Positions 7,905-15,520 of a DNA stretch of 42,900 nt are shown one piece after another. Below the pieces are notes generated by a model. The model made no database searches and had not been told where the DNA came from. It worked only from the letters and a program-made list of their open reading frames with translations. Both the position numbers and the translations under genes were made by a program. Location: contig RFQA01000005.1 in NCBI GenBank assembly GCA_009925925.1, positions 1 through 42,900 on the forward strand, in the 5' to 3' direction. Numbering within the stretch: the first letter of the stretch is position 1; each line of letters begins with the position of its first letter. This stretch comes from Betaproteobacteria bacterium (GTDB lineage: Bacteria; Pseudomonadota; Gammaproteobacteria; Burkholderiales; Burkholderiaceae_C).

Positions 7905-8489
7905 CTAGAACTTGCGCCTGAAGCCGAAGCTCAAGAAATCCTCACCATTGGCGCCATAGTTGTTCAACAGGTCGTATATGGCGCAGCGATGGTGCAAGCG
8001 CACAAAGAACTCACTGTCTTTGGATTGAGGGCGCGAAAACGCGGCTTCTACAAATAAGTAGTTCAACGTACGGCTCCCTCTTCCATCCGGCCCGGCTTCC
8101 ATGGGGCCGACTTGACTGGTGTGCGAGAGTCCCAAGGGCGCAAGACGGATGTCCGTACGTAGCGTATCGCGCCATGGAAGGCCGCTCCAACGCAGGGCGG
8201 GTGCCACTGCAATTTCAGTCAGGGTGGCCATGCCGGCTTGCTGCCCCAGCATGCCGTCAAGTTCAATGGCAATCGGCCACTCGCTATGTCTCCACAGCGT
8301 TTTGCTACTCGTCACAGCCAGCATGTAGTGCTCCGCATAGTTCGCACGACCTGCCAGCGCACCGGCGGGCTCCGCATCGTGATATTTGCCCGCATAGACG
8401 CCAATGCTCCAGTCTGATTCATCGGCTTGCACAGCCAATGGCATGAGCACCGCTGAGGCAGCGATGGCGATGGCAAGTAGCGGCTTCAT
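7905..8489 (-). CDS. Outer-membrane beta-barrel protein, PagL/acyloxyacyl hydrolase-like
   Basis: This 194-aa protein has a signal peptide (LLAIAIAASAVLMPLAVQA, cut before DESDWSIG), alternating hydrophobic beta-strand patterns and a C-terminal Phe (FGFRRKF), typical of an outer-membrane barrel. Near the C-terminus FFVRLHHRCAIYDLL and NGEDFLSFGF resemble the active-site strand of lipid A 3-O-deacylase PagL. There the catalytic motif is H-x-S followed by a Glu about 12 residues later; here it reads H-R-C with Glu 14 residues on, so Ser is replaced by Cys. It could be an inactive or Cys-dependent relative, or an unrelated small barrel. The ATG at 8489 is preferred over 8513 because the signal peptide begins MKPLL. 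It is convergent with the PEP-CTERM gene, and I see no clear terminator between them. Confidence 0.5.
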   Translation of the reverse strand: MKPLLAIAIAASAVLMPLAVQADESDWSIGVYAGKYHDAEPAGALAGRANYAEHYMLAVTSSKTLWRHSEWPIAIELDGMLGQQAGMATLTEIAVAPALRWSGLPWRDTLRTDIRLAPLGLSHTSQVGPMEAGPDGRGSRTLNYLFVEAAFSRPQSKDSEFFVRLHHRCAIYDLLNNYGANGEDFLSFGFRRKF

Positions 8490-8698
8490 GGGCGACACAT
8501 TAGGTAAGGGCATGGCGCTAAATGGGGTGAGCTGAAAGATGGGCGAATGCTAGTGAGATCGCGCCATTTGAGGCAATGTCCATCGGCAAAGTCCCCATGT
8601 GTGCCAAGGCGACAAACCGTTTTTCTTTCGTGTCCGTCTGAACGTTGCCGGTGTAGGATGCCCACAGGGAGTCCTACCCATTCTGCGAGGTCTGTGCG

Positions 8699-9658
8699 AT
8701 GACTGATACCACCCACCTGGAAGCCAAGGTGTTGCTGCTGGAGCACGATGCCCAGCAGTGCAAAGTGCTTACCGATTTTTGCGATTCTGTGGGCCTGATG
8801 CCCTTGTTGCGCACCTCGCACGATGCGCTTACATGCCTAGAGCAGCACAAGGATCTGGCAGGTGTACTGTTGGCCGAAGACCTTCCTTGCGGTAACCGTG
8901 ACGCGCTGCACTTGGCCGAATCCATTCACCGCTTGCGGCCTGAGCTGCCCATCTTTCTCCGTCGTACTGCCAGCGGAGACCTGGATGCGCTGTACCGTGA
9001 ATTTATCCGCTACCCATGGAGCACCGGCGACGTCGAGCAACTGCGCGCCGGCGTGGAGCGGTCGATATTCAGCCTGCGCTACCCCACTGCTCTGGTGGAA
9101 GGTATCGTGGATTTGACGCTGACTTCCATGCGCTCCATGTTCCCGAACGCCAACGTGACGGCCGAGCCACCTTATGTGGTGCACGACCGCATCATCCATG
9201 GCGAAGTGTCCACCATCATTCCGATCGAAAGCACCTGGTGCCGCGGCTACATGATGTTGCAAACCGAAGAAAGTGCACTGCGCCAGGGCATGCTCAAGGG
9301 CTTCAGCTACGAGGGGGTGGGTGGTGAGCTCAACTTTCGCGACCTCAACAACATGCTGGGCGAAACCACCAACCTGATCTGGGGTGCTTTCAAAAACCGC
9401 TACATTGCCCCTGTAGGTACTGCCACGCAGCTGGCCCAGGTGCCGATCGTGATCAACCATGCGCACAAATACATCTCTTTCGGGTCGCCCGATCCGCAGT
9501 TGTGTATCCGCTATTCGCTGTCGGAATCCGGTCGGCGCGGTGGCCAGCCGCTGGTGATCGTGCAGCGGTTTATATTCAACCTCCATTGGTCACCCGAGCA
9601 ATTCGCAGAATATGCAGCGTCAAGCTCCAGCGATGCCGGTGAACTGGATCTGTTTTAA
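8699..9658 (+). CDS. Degenerate receiver domain fused to CheX-like domain
   Basis: This is a 319-aa cytoplasmic protein. Residues ~9-125 have a response-regulator receiver layout, but the key positions are changed. The acidic pair reads LLLEHD, the phosphoacceptor Asp position reads LLAEDLP (Glu), and the conserved Lys region reads IRYPW. Residues ~135-300 resemble CheX/CheC-type phosphatase domains: RDLNNMLGE near 213-221 fits the family pattern ExxN with Asp in place of Glu. The next gene (46 bp on) is a canonical CheY, so this protein may bind or dephosphorylate that regulator. A Ser/Asp-rich tail (ASSSSDAGELDLF) ends the protein. The receiver probably cannot be phosphorylated and may mimic the activated state; this is inference. 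No chemoreceptor or kinase is nearby. Confidence 0.65.
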   Translation: MTDTTHLEAKVLLLEHDAQQCKVLTDFCDSVGLMPLLRTSHDALTCLEQHKDLAGVLLAEDLPCGNRDALHLAESIHRLRPELPIFLRRTASGDLDALYREFIRYPWSTGDVEQLRAGVERSIFSLRYPTALVEGIVDLTLTSMRSMFPNANVTAEPPYVVHDRIIHGEVSTIIPIESTWCRGYMMLQTEESALRQGMLKGFSYEGVGGELNFRDLNNMLGETTNLIWGAFKNRYIAPVGTATQLAQVPIVINHAHKYISFGSPDPQLCIRYSLSESGRRGGQPLVIVQRFIFNLHWSPEQFAEYAASSSSDAGELDLF

Positions 9659-9703
9659 GCAACTCAAAGCGTCAACTTCGGTGCGGATGGGAAGAGGGTA
9701 GAG

Positions 9704-10075
9704 ATGGCGAATGTTCTGGTGGTGGACGATTCCAGCACGATGCGGGAAATCGTTTCCGGCTACTTAAACAAACACGGTTTTGATGTGGCACTTGCCACGG
9801 ATGGTCGCGATGGTTTGGTCCAGCTGAAGGCTGACCCCGGCATCAAGCTTGTGGTCAGTGATATCAACATGCCCAACATGGACGGCTTGGCCATGGCCGA
9901 AAAAATCCGTAATGAGCTTGGCAACAAGTCTGTGCACATCATCATGCTCACTACCGAGGACAACCCGGTCATGCGCGAGCGTGGCCGCACCATTGGCGTG
10001 ACCGGCTGGATCGTCAAGCCCTTCCGCGGTGATGCGGTACTCGGGCCCTTCAAGAAGTTCTGCGGATTGGTCTAG
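9704..10075 (+). CDS. CheY-like single-domain response regulator
   Basis: This 123-aa protein is a stand-alone receiver. The acidic pocket is VVDDSSTMRE, the phosphoacceptor Asp is in VVSDINMPNMDG (near residue 53), the switch Thr is in MLTTED, and the conserved Lys is in VKPF (near 104). There is no output domain, so it acts by binding a partner, as CheY does. It follows the pseudo-receiver/CheX gene by 46 bp in the same direction and probably shares its transcript. CheX-family proteins are known CheY-P phosphatases, so the pair may be a signal and sink module. It ends 11 bp before the convergent iolG stop. Confidence 0.88.
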   Translation: MANVLVVDDSSTMREIVSGYLNKHGFDVALATDGRDGLVQLKADPGIKLVVSDINMPNMDGLAMAEKIRNELGNKSVHIIMLTTEDNPVMRERGRTIGVTGWIVKPFRGDAVLGPFKKFCGLV

Positions 10076-10086
10076 AGGGCTTGCAC

Positions 10087-11106
10087 TTACACCGCTTCTG
10101 GCATGCCGCTTAGGAGTGATTGGGTTATAGCAAGGCCAATTCGAGTCGCCTCCAGCGCGTCCGACAAGGTCAGCGTGAGCTGGGTTTCCCCGCGGCAAGC
10201 TGCAACGAACTCGCCCATTTCCGCAGCAAACGCCGCCTCAAAACGCTCGTAGAAATCCTTGAGCACCGCGTGGCGCACGCCGTGGGCGTCACTCTTCACC
10301 ACGCGGTCGCGCGCGGCGTGTTCGCCCACCAGCAGCTTGCCGGCCGTGCCAATGATTTCGGTGTGGGTCTCGTGCCCGTGGGCCATGGTGCGCGAGGCGT
10401 AAAACACGGCCTTGGCACCGCCTTCAAAGTCCACAATGGCTAGGCCGTTGTCCACGTCACCAAACTCGGCCAGGCCGGGGTGCAGGGCGATGGTGCCGGT
10501 GGCATAGGCACGCAGGGCCTTGGGTCGGCCCAGCATCCAGCGCGCCAGGTCTATGTCGTGCACGCTGCAGTCCATGAAGATGCCGCCCGAGGTGGGCGCA
10601 AAGCGGACAAAGAATCCGTCGGGGTCGTTCTGGTCGCAGGTTTGCGAACGCACGATGAAGGGGCGGCCAATCTCGCCCGCCTCTATGCTGGCCTGCGCCG
10701 CACAGTAGCTCGGATCGAATCGGCGCACAAAGCCCACCATGGCCACCAGCTCCGGGTGTTTGGTGGCTTCTGCCAATACCCGCTCGCAGTCGGGCACATT
10801 CAGGGCCAGTGGCTTTTCCACAAACACGTGCTTGCCGGCCTGCAGCGCGGCAATCGTCTGGTCCGCGTGCAAGGAGGTGGGGGTGACAAGCACCACCGCG
10901 TCTACGTCAGGGCTGGCCAGCAGGTCCTCAAACCGGGCATACACCTGCTCGATGCCCAGCTGTTCGGTGGCGTAGGCGCGTTCTGTGTCGATCGGACTGC
11001 AGGCTGCGGTCAGTACGCAGTTGCGGGTGCTGAACGCCAGGGCTTGTGCGTGGCGTTGGCCCAGACGGCCCAAGCCCACGATGCCAATACGCAAAGGATT
11101 TGTCAT
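10087..11106 (-). CDS. Gfo/Idh/MocA oxidoreductase, inositol 2-dehydrogenase type (first paralogue)
   Basis: A 339-aa NAD(P)-dependent dehydrogenase of the Gfo/Idh/MocA family. The Rossmann motif is IGIVGLGRLGQRHA at the N-terminus. The catalytic-loop motif EKPLALN, containing the family Lys, is near residue 95, and the substrate side is GGIFMDCSVHDIDLARWMLG with the conserved D-x-x-x-H/D pattern. The ATG at 11106 is preferred because the longer frame from 11244 adds residues from inside the upstream gene. It lies 7 bp downstream of a second IolG-like gene, so the two are probably cotranscribed. It is likely an inositol or scyllo-inositol dehydrogenase; which isomer each paralogue uses cannot be told. 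It is part of the minus arm of the inositol locus. Confidence 0.85.
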   Translation of the reverse strand: MTNPLRIGIVGLGRLGQRHAQALAFSTRNCVLTAACSPIDTERAYATEQLGIEQVYARFEDLLASPDVDAVVLVTPTSLHADQTIAALQAGKHVFVEKPLALNVPDCERVLAEATKHPELVAMVGFVRRFDPSYCAAQASIEAGEIGRPFIVRSQTCDQNDPDGFFVRFAPTSGGIFMDCSVHDIDLARWMLGRPKALRAYATGTIALHPGLAEFGDVDNGLAIVDFEGGAKAVFYASRTMAHGHETHTEIIGTAGKLLVGEHAARDRVVKSDAHGVRHAVLKDFYERFEAAFAAEMGEFVAACRGETQLTLTLSDALEATRIGLAITQSLLSGMPEAV

Positions 11107-11113
11107 TTGTGCC

Positions 11114-12109
11114 TCAGAACGAGATGATCTGGTTGGTGGCAGCGCTTTGCGCGGCGGCATCGGCCAGGATTTGTGCATCCACACCGTCCTGCACCGAGGT
11201 GCGGAAGCTGCCACCGTTTTGCAGCTGGGTGAAGAAGTGCTCAATCTCCAGGCGGTAAGCCGCGGCGTAGCGCTGCAGGAAGAAGGCCTCGGGGTTGTCT
11301 TGCGAGGTGCCTTGGGCGGTGGCCTGGGTTACTTCGCTGGGCTTGTGGTTGCCGCATTGCAGCATGCCTTGGGAGCCGATCACTTCAAAGCGCTGGTCGT
11401 AGCCGTAGGCGGCGCGGCGGGTGGTGTTGATCTGGCACAGGCGGCCCTTGACCGTCTTGATAGTCACCGCAGTGCAGTCAAAGTCGCCGGCCTTGCCGAT
11501 GGCGGGGTCGGTCAGGCAGGAGCCAGTGGCGCTCAGCCAAGCGGCCTTGTCGCCATCGCCACACAAGATCCAGCGGAACACGTCGAAGTCGTGAATCAGC
11601 ATGTCGCGGAAGATGCCGCCGGACTGCTGGATGTATTCCACGGGTGGCGCCCCGGGGTCGCGGCTGGTGATGACCAGCATTTCGGGGTTGCCGATGTCGC
11701 CACGGTCCAGGCGGGTCTTGGCTTCATTGAAGGTGGGATCAAAGCGGCGCTGGAAACCGATCATGCAAGCCACACCGGCCTGGGCCACCACAGCCGCGCA
11801 GGCGCGTGCGCGCTCGGCAGACAGGTCCACCGGCTTTTCGCAAAAGATGTGCTTGCCGGCTTGGGCCGCGCGGGTGATCAGGTCGCTGTGCGTGGTGGTC
11901 GGGCTGCCGATGACGACCGCGTCAATCGACGTGTCCGCAAAGATGGCTTCCACGCTGTCAACGCGTGCGCCGTGTTCCTGAGCCAGCGATGCCGCGTTGG
12001 CAGCCATCGGGTCACTCACCGCAGTGAGTTCAATGCCGGGCATGGCGGCGAGGTTGGCGGCGTGGATGCGGCCGATACGGCCGGCACCGAAGAGAGCAAC
12101 TTTTTTCAT
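11114..12109 (-). CDS. iolG: Inositol 2-dehydrogenase (IolG)
   Basis: This 331-aa protein oxidises myo-inositol to 2-keto-myo-inositol with NAD+, the first catabolic step in the cytoplasm. The N-terminal Rossmann motif is VALFGAGRIGRIHA, followed by EKPVDLS with the catalytic-loop Lys near residue 93. The substrate-side motif GGIFRDMLIHDFDVFRWIL contains the Asp and His used by IolG. Length and motifs fit IolG closely. It follows the RpiR-type regulator gene on the same strand but is separated from it by an intrinsic-terminator-like hairpin, and it precedes a second dehydrogenase gene by 7 bp. The two dehydrogenases are clearly different paralogues, not a recent duplication. Confidence 0.88.
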   Translation of the reverse strand: MKKVALFGAGRIGRIHAANLAAMPGIELTAVSDPMAANAASLAQEHGARVDSVEAIFADTSIDAVVIGSPTTTHSDLITRAAQAGKHIFCEKPVDLSAERARACAAVVAQAGVACMIGFQRRFDPTFNEAKTRLDRGDIGNPEMLVITSRDPGAPPVEYIQQSGGIFRDMLIHDFDVFRWILCGDGDKAAWLSATGSCLTDPAIGKAGDFDCTAVTIKTVKGRLCQINTTRRAAYGYDQRFEVIGSQGMLQCGNHKPSEVTQATAQGTSQDNPEAFFLQRYAAAYRLEIEHFFTQLQNGGSFRTSVQDGVDAQILADAAAQSAATNQIISF

Positions 12110-12136
12110 GGTGTGGTCTGGGTGTAAGTGGAAGGG

Positions 12137-12171
12137 AAAAACAAAAACGCGCGCAGCTCAGCTTGCGCGCG
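12137..12171 (-). terminator. Intrinsic terminator-like hairpin between rpiR-type gene and iolG
   Basis: On the minus strand an 8-bp perfect GC stem (CGCGCGCA at 12148-12155 paired with TGCGCGCG at 12164-12171, 8-nt loop) is followed by TTTTTGTTTTT. The stem includes the regulator's stop codon. It could stop or attenuate read-through from the regulator into the two iolG genes. Confidence 0.65.
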
Positions 12172-13033
12172 GACGGGTGGGTTCGTACTGCAGCTCCAGC
12201 CGGTAGGCCAGCGCCATGAACAGGCTTTGCACCACGGCCATGGTGTTGGTCAGCGCGCGGAATCCGAAGACGCTGGTCTCGTTCACCAGGATCGAGGTCT
12301 GCGCAAACCGTGCCATGGGACTCAGGCTGCTGTCTGTGATGCAAATAATCCGCGCGCCGCGCGCATGGGCCTCCGCCACAATGTTTTCAGTCTCAGGTGC
12401 GTAGGGCGCGAACGAAATGGCCACCATCACATCCCCGGGCCGCAGCCCGCGCAATTGGCCATCCTGCATATTGCCCATGGCAGTGATGTGTTGCACCCGC
12501 TTCTCGGTATGTTGCAGTGCATAGGTCAGGTAGGTCGAAATCGCAAACGAACGGCGGGTTGCCATCAACCACACGGTGTCGGCGCGGAACAGCAAATCCA
12601 CAGCGGCTTCAAACGCGGGCTCCTGCAGGCTGCTCTGCAGCTCTTCCATCCCGGCAATGCCGCCGCCAATGACGGCATGCACGATGTCTGCACTGGTCAA
12701 GTCTTTGGCACCGGACTCAATCGCGCTGCGAATGCGTGACTGGTAGTCCCGGCTGGGTGATATCTGGCGCGCCAAGCCGTCCCGAAACAACTTCTGCATT
12801 TCGGTGAATCCGCTGAAGCCGAAATGTTTGGCAAAGCGCACCACCGCGGACGGCTGCACTTCGCAATGCTCCGCCACCTGCTGGATGGACTGAATGCCCA
12901 CCTGCCCGCGGTGTTGCTCCACATAGGTGCCGATTTGTTTGAGTTGACGACTCAGACCTTCAAACTGATGCGCAATCGCTGCAATCAGGGCTTCTTCACT
13001 CTCGGGAGCAGGGGGCGTAGGAAGGGTGTTCAT
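12158..13033 (-). CDS. MurR/RpiR-family transcriptional regulator of inositol catabolism
   Basis: This 291-aa regulator has an N-terminal RpiR helix-turn-helix domain (~residues 10-90, with QQVAEHCEVQPSAVVRFAKH as the recognition region and GFSGFTEMQKLF following). A C-terminal SIS sugar-phosphate-binding domain spans about 125-270 and includes MATRRSFAISTYLTYAL and the GDVMVAISFAPYAPET strand. It is divergent from the ABC transporter and iol genes, across a 204-bp AT-rich intergenic region with palindromic TTAGAAA/TTTCTAA sites. This suits a repressor released by an inositol breakdown intermediate. RpiR-type control of iol genes is known in proteobacteria; the ligand here is inferred. Its stop codon lies inside a terminator-like hairpin. 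Confidence 0.85.
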   Translation of the reverse strand: MNTLPTPPAPESEEALIAAIAHQFEGLSRQLKQIGTYVEQHRGQVGIQSIQQVAEHCEVQPSAVVRFAKHFGFSGFTEMQKLFRDGLARQISPSRDYQSRIRSAIESGAKDLTSADIVHAVIGGGIAGMEELQSSLQEPAFEAAVDLLFRADTVWLMATRRSFAISTYLTYALQHTEKRVQHITAMGNMQDGQLRGLRPGDVMVAISFAPYAPETENIVAEAHARGARIICITDSSLSPMARFAQTSILVNETSVFGFRALTNTMAVVQSLFMALAYRLELQYEPTRPRAS

Positions 13034-13042
13034 AGGGGCTAT

Positions 13043-13126
13043 TTTTAGAACAAATTATCCGTCAATCCTTCTAATTGAAAAGAAAATATGTTCTAGGGTT
13101 TTCACTAATTAGAAATAACTTTCTAA
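13043..13126. promoter_or_regulatory. Candidate operator cluster for the RpiR-type regulator
   Basis: The divergent promoter region contains a palindrome, TTAGAAA-TAAC-TTTCTAA at 13109-13126. Related half sites lie nearby: TTTAGAAC near 13045, CTTCTAAT near 13069 and GTTCTAGG near 13090. The AT-rich stretch stands out from the surrounding GC-rich DNA and serves both the regulator/iolG arm and the transporter arm. Binding by the adjacent regulator is inference. Confidence 0.5.
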
Positions 13127-13237
13127 ATTGAGGCGAAATCGATAAACTTCTTCGCAGATGCCGTAAGTCCCGCGTCTGCTGCATTGCAGTGAAGTTTTGG
13201 CCTTTATCTGTGACATTAAAAAATTGGAGACCGCAAA

Positions 13238-14272
13238 ATGAACCTGAAGTTGTCCCGCAAGACATTTGCAAAAACCGTATTGCTGAGCACATTGCTGGCG
13301 GTGAGTGGCATGGCCGCTGCACAGTCCAAGATCGCATTGATCAGCCACGCACCCGATTCGGATTCCTGGTGGAACACTATCAAGAACTCCGTCAAACACG
13401 CCGGAGAAGACTATGGCGTGCAGGTCGACTACCGCAACCCACCCAATGGTGATCTGGCCGACATGGCCCGCCTGATTGAGCAGGCGGCGGCCCAGGGTTA
13501 TGACGGCGTTATCGTCACCATTGCCGACTACAACGTGCTGCAAAGCGCGATCAAAAAGCTGACGGACAAGAAGATCCCGGTCATTACCATCAACTCCGGC
13601 ACCACAGAGCAAAGTGAAAAGCTGGGCGCCGTGATGCACGTGGGTCAGCCTGAATACGAGGCCGGCAAGGGCGCCGGCATGCGCGCCAAGGCCGACGGCG
13701 TGAAGTCCTTCCTGTGCGTGAACCACTACGCCACCAACCCCGCCTCATTCGAGCGTTGCCGCGGTTTTGCCGAAGCCATCGGTGCTGACTTCAAGAAGAG
13801 CACCATCGATTCGGGTGATGACCCCACCGGAATTGAAGCCAAAGTGTCGGCCTACCTGCGCCAAAACCCCAGCACTGGCGCCGTGCTGACCCTGGGCCCC
13901 ACATCGGCACACCCTACCCTGAAAGCGCTGGAAAAAGCGGGTCTCAAGGGCAAGATGTGGATGGCGACCTTCGACTTGTCTGACGAAATCTCCAAGGGCA
14001 TCAAAGATGGCTCGGTGAAATTCGGCATCGATCAGCAGCCCTATTTGCAAGGCTATGTACCGGTTGCGGTGCTGGCCAGCATGAAGTCCATGAAGAGCAC
14101 GGATCTGGCTGCGGTGTCCGCCGCCGTCAAGGCCAATGCCAAAACCACGGCCCGTTTCAGCGAATACGGTTTGGCTCCTGCCTACGGTCCCCGCCACATC
14201 GGCTCCGGCCCTGGCTTTGTGACCAAAGACAACATCGGCAAGGTCGAGAAGTACGCAGGTCAATTCCGCTAA
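13238..14272 (+). CDS. Sugar ABC transporter periplasmic binding protein (CUT2 family, probably inositol)
   Basis: This 344-aa exported solute-binding protein has a signal peptide at residues 1-28 (TVLLSTLLAVSGMAAAQS, cut after AAA). It has the Peripla_BP_4 two-lobe layout: strand IALISHAPDSDSWWNTIKNS, GYDGVIVTIADYNVLQSAI and IPVITINSGT in lobe 1, and GAVLTLGPTSAHPTLKAL in lobe 2. It is the first gene of the plus-strand operon, followed by a permease and an ATPase, and belongs to the ribose/inositol-type CUT2 class. Myo-inositol as ligand is inferred from the genes downstream. GGAG about 10 bp upstream of the ATG is a plausible ribosome-binding site. It is probably controlled from the divergent promoter with the palindromic sites. 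Confidence 0.88.
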   Translation: MNLKLSRKTFAKTVLLSTLLAVSGMAAAQSKIALISHAPDSDSWWNTIKNSVKHAGEDYGVQVDYRNPPNGDLADMARLIEQAAAQGYDGVIVTIADYNVLQSAIKKLTDKKIPVITINSGTTEQSEKLGAVMHVGQPEYEAGKGAGMRAKADGVKSFLCVNHYATNPASFERCRGFAEAIGADFKKSTIDSGDDPTGIEAKVSAYLRQNPSTGAVLTLGPTSAHPTLKALEKAGLKGKMWMATFDLSDEISKGIKDGSVKFGIDQQPYLQGYVPVAVLASMKSMKSTDLAAVSAAVKANAKTTARFSEYGLAPAYGPRHIGSGPGFVTKDNIGKVEKYAGQFR

Positions 14273-14286
14273 TTGCCTGTCCCCTG

Positions 14287-14316
14287 ACAGAGAGGGCGCC
14301 CTGGCGCCTTCTCTGT
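14287..14316 (+). terminator. Intercistronic hairpin after the binding-protein gene
   Basis: Two 14-nt arms (14287-14300 and 14303-14316) pair along their whole length with one G-U pair and a 2-nt loop. No U-run follows directly, so this is more likely a 3'-end stabilising or partial-termination hairpin than a full terminator. Such hairpins commonly raise the level of binding protein over permease. Confidence 0.55.
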
Positions 14317-14359
14317 GGCTGCCGGTTCTGTTTTGTTTCGTATTTCCTGTGTGATCTTT

Positions 14360-15502
14360 ATGACCCCCAATGCCCCCACCCTCGCGCCCACGGCACCTGT
14401 TGATGACAGGCTCCGCCAGGTCAGCCTGATGCGCAAATTGATGGCCCGCCCCGAATTCGGCGCCCTGGCCGGCACCTTGCTGGTTTTCGTCATGTTTGCA
14501 TTCAGCGCCGGCGGCTCAGGCATGTTCAACCCCGAAGGCATCATCAACTGGAGCACGGTGGCCGCCTACCTGGGCGTACTCGCTGTAGGTGCCGCGCTGC
14601 TGATGATTGCCGGTGAGTTCGATTTGTCGGTGGGCTCCATGATCGGCTTTGCCGGCATGTTGCTGGCCATTCCGGCTTTGTATTGGGGCTGGCCGATATC
14701 TGCCTCGGTGGTGTTTGCCTTCACGGTGGCCATGTGTCTGGGCTGGCTCAACGGATGGCTGGTGGTACGCACTGGTTTGCCCTCGTTCATTGTCACGCTG
14801 GCATTCTTCTTTATCTTGCGGGGTCTGTCACTCGCGGTGTCCGTCATCTTTACCGGCAAAACCATCCTGAGCGGCAATGGTGATCTGGTGTTGCGCGACA
14901 TGATCAATCAAGACCCGGTGATTGCGTTTTTGTTCAACGGCTACACCCTGACCGGTTTATTTGACAGCCTGGCTCAAGCCGGCATTCTGGCGGCACGCGA
15001 CGACGGTACCGCGCTGGCGACCGGCATTCCCAAAGCCGTGGTGTGGTGGATCTGCCTGACCGCAGCAGGTGCATTTTTGTTAGCCCGCACCAAGTGGGGC
15101 AACTGGATTCAGGCGGTGGGCGGCGACGCCAATGCTGCCAAGAACGTAGGCATTCCGGTCGCCAAAGTCAAGGTCGGCTTGTTTGTCCTGATGGCGTTCT
15201 GCTCCACCGTGTTTGCCGTTCTGCAAGTGGCCGACGCCGGCTCAGCGGCGGCCGACCGAGGCCTGCAAAAAGAGTTTGAAGCCATCATCGCCGCCGTGAT
15301 TGGGGGCTGCCTGCTCACGGGTGGCTACGGATCCGTCATTGGTGCTGCATTTGGCGCGCTGATCTTTGGCATGGTGCAAATCGGTATTGGCTACACCAGC
15401 ATCGACAACAACTGGTACCGCGTCTTCCTCGGCCTCATGCTGTTGATTGCCGTGCTGTTCAACAATTACATCCGCTCCCGCTTTGCTGCAGGTCGTCGTT
15501 AA
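14360..15502 (+). CDS. Sugar ABC transporter permease (CUT2 family)
   Basis: The 380-aa inner-membrane permease has about 8-10 hydrophobic segments and the BPD_transp_2 motif region: AALLMIAGEFDLSVGSMIGF near residues 80-100, GLPSFIVTLAFFFILRGLSL, and later GGCLLTGGYGSVIGAAFGAL. These match ribose/inositol-type permeases such as RbsC. I start at the ATG at 14360 because the longer frame from 14315 overlaps the intercistronic hairpin. A long loop between GNGDLVLRD and TKWGNWIQAVGGDANAAKNV is normal for the inositol-associated subgroup. It lies between the binding protein and the ATPase genes, and forms the membrane channel of the presumed inositol importer. Confidence 0.88.
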   Translation: MTPNAPTLAPTAPVDDRLRQVSLMRKLMARPEFGALAGTLLVFVMFAFSAGGSGMFNPEGIINWSTVAAYLGVLAVGAALLMIAGEFDLSVGSMIGFAGMLLAIPALYWGWPISASVVFAFTVAMCLGWLNGWLVVRTGLPSFIVTLAFFFILRGLSLAVSVIFTGKTILSGNGDLVLRDMINQDPVIAFLFNGYTLTGLFDSLAQAGILAARDDGTALATGIPKAVVWWICLTAAGAFLLARTKWGNWIQAVGGDANAAKNVGIPVAKVKVGLFVLMAFCSTVFAVLQVADAGSAAADRGLQKEFEAIIAAVIGGCLLTGGYGSVIGAAFGALIFGMVQIGIGYTSIDNNWYRVFLGLMLLIAVLFNNYIRSRFAAGRR

Positions 15503-15520
15503 ACCCCCGAGCCAATTTTT

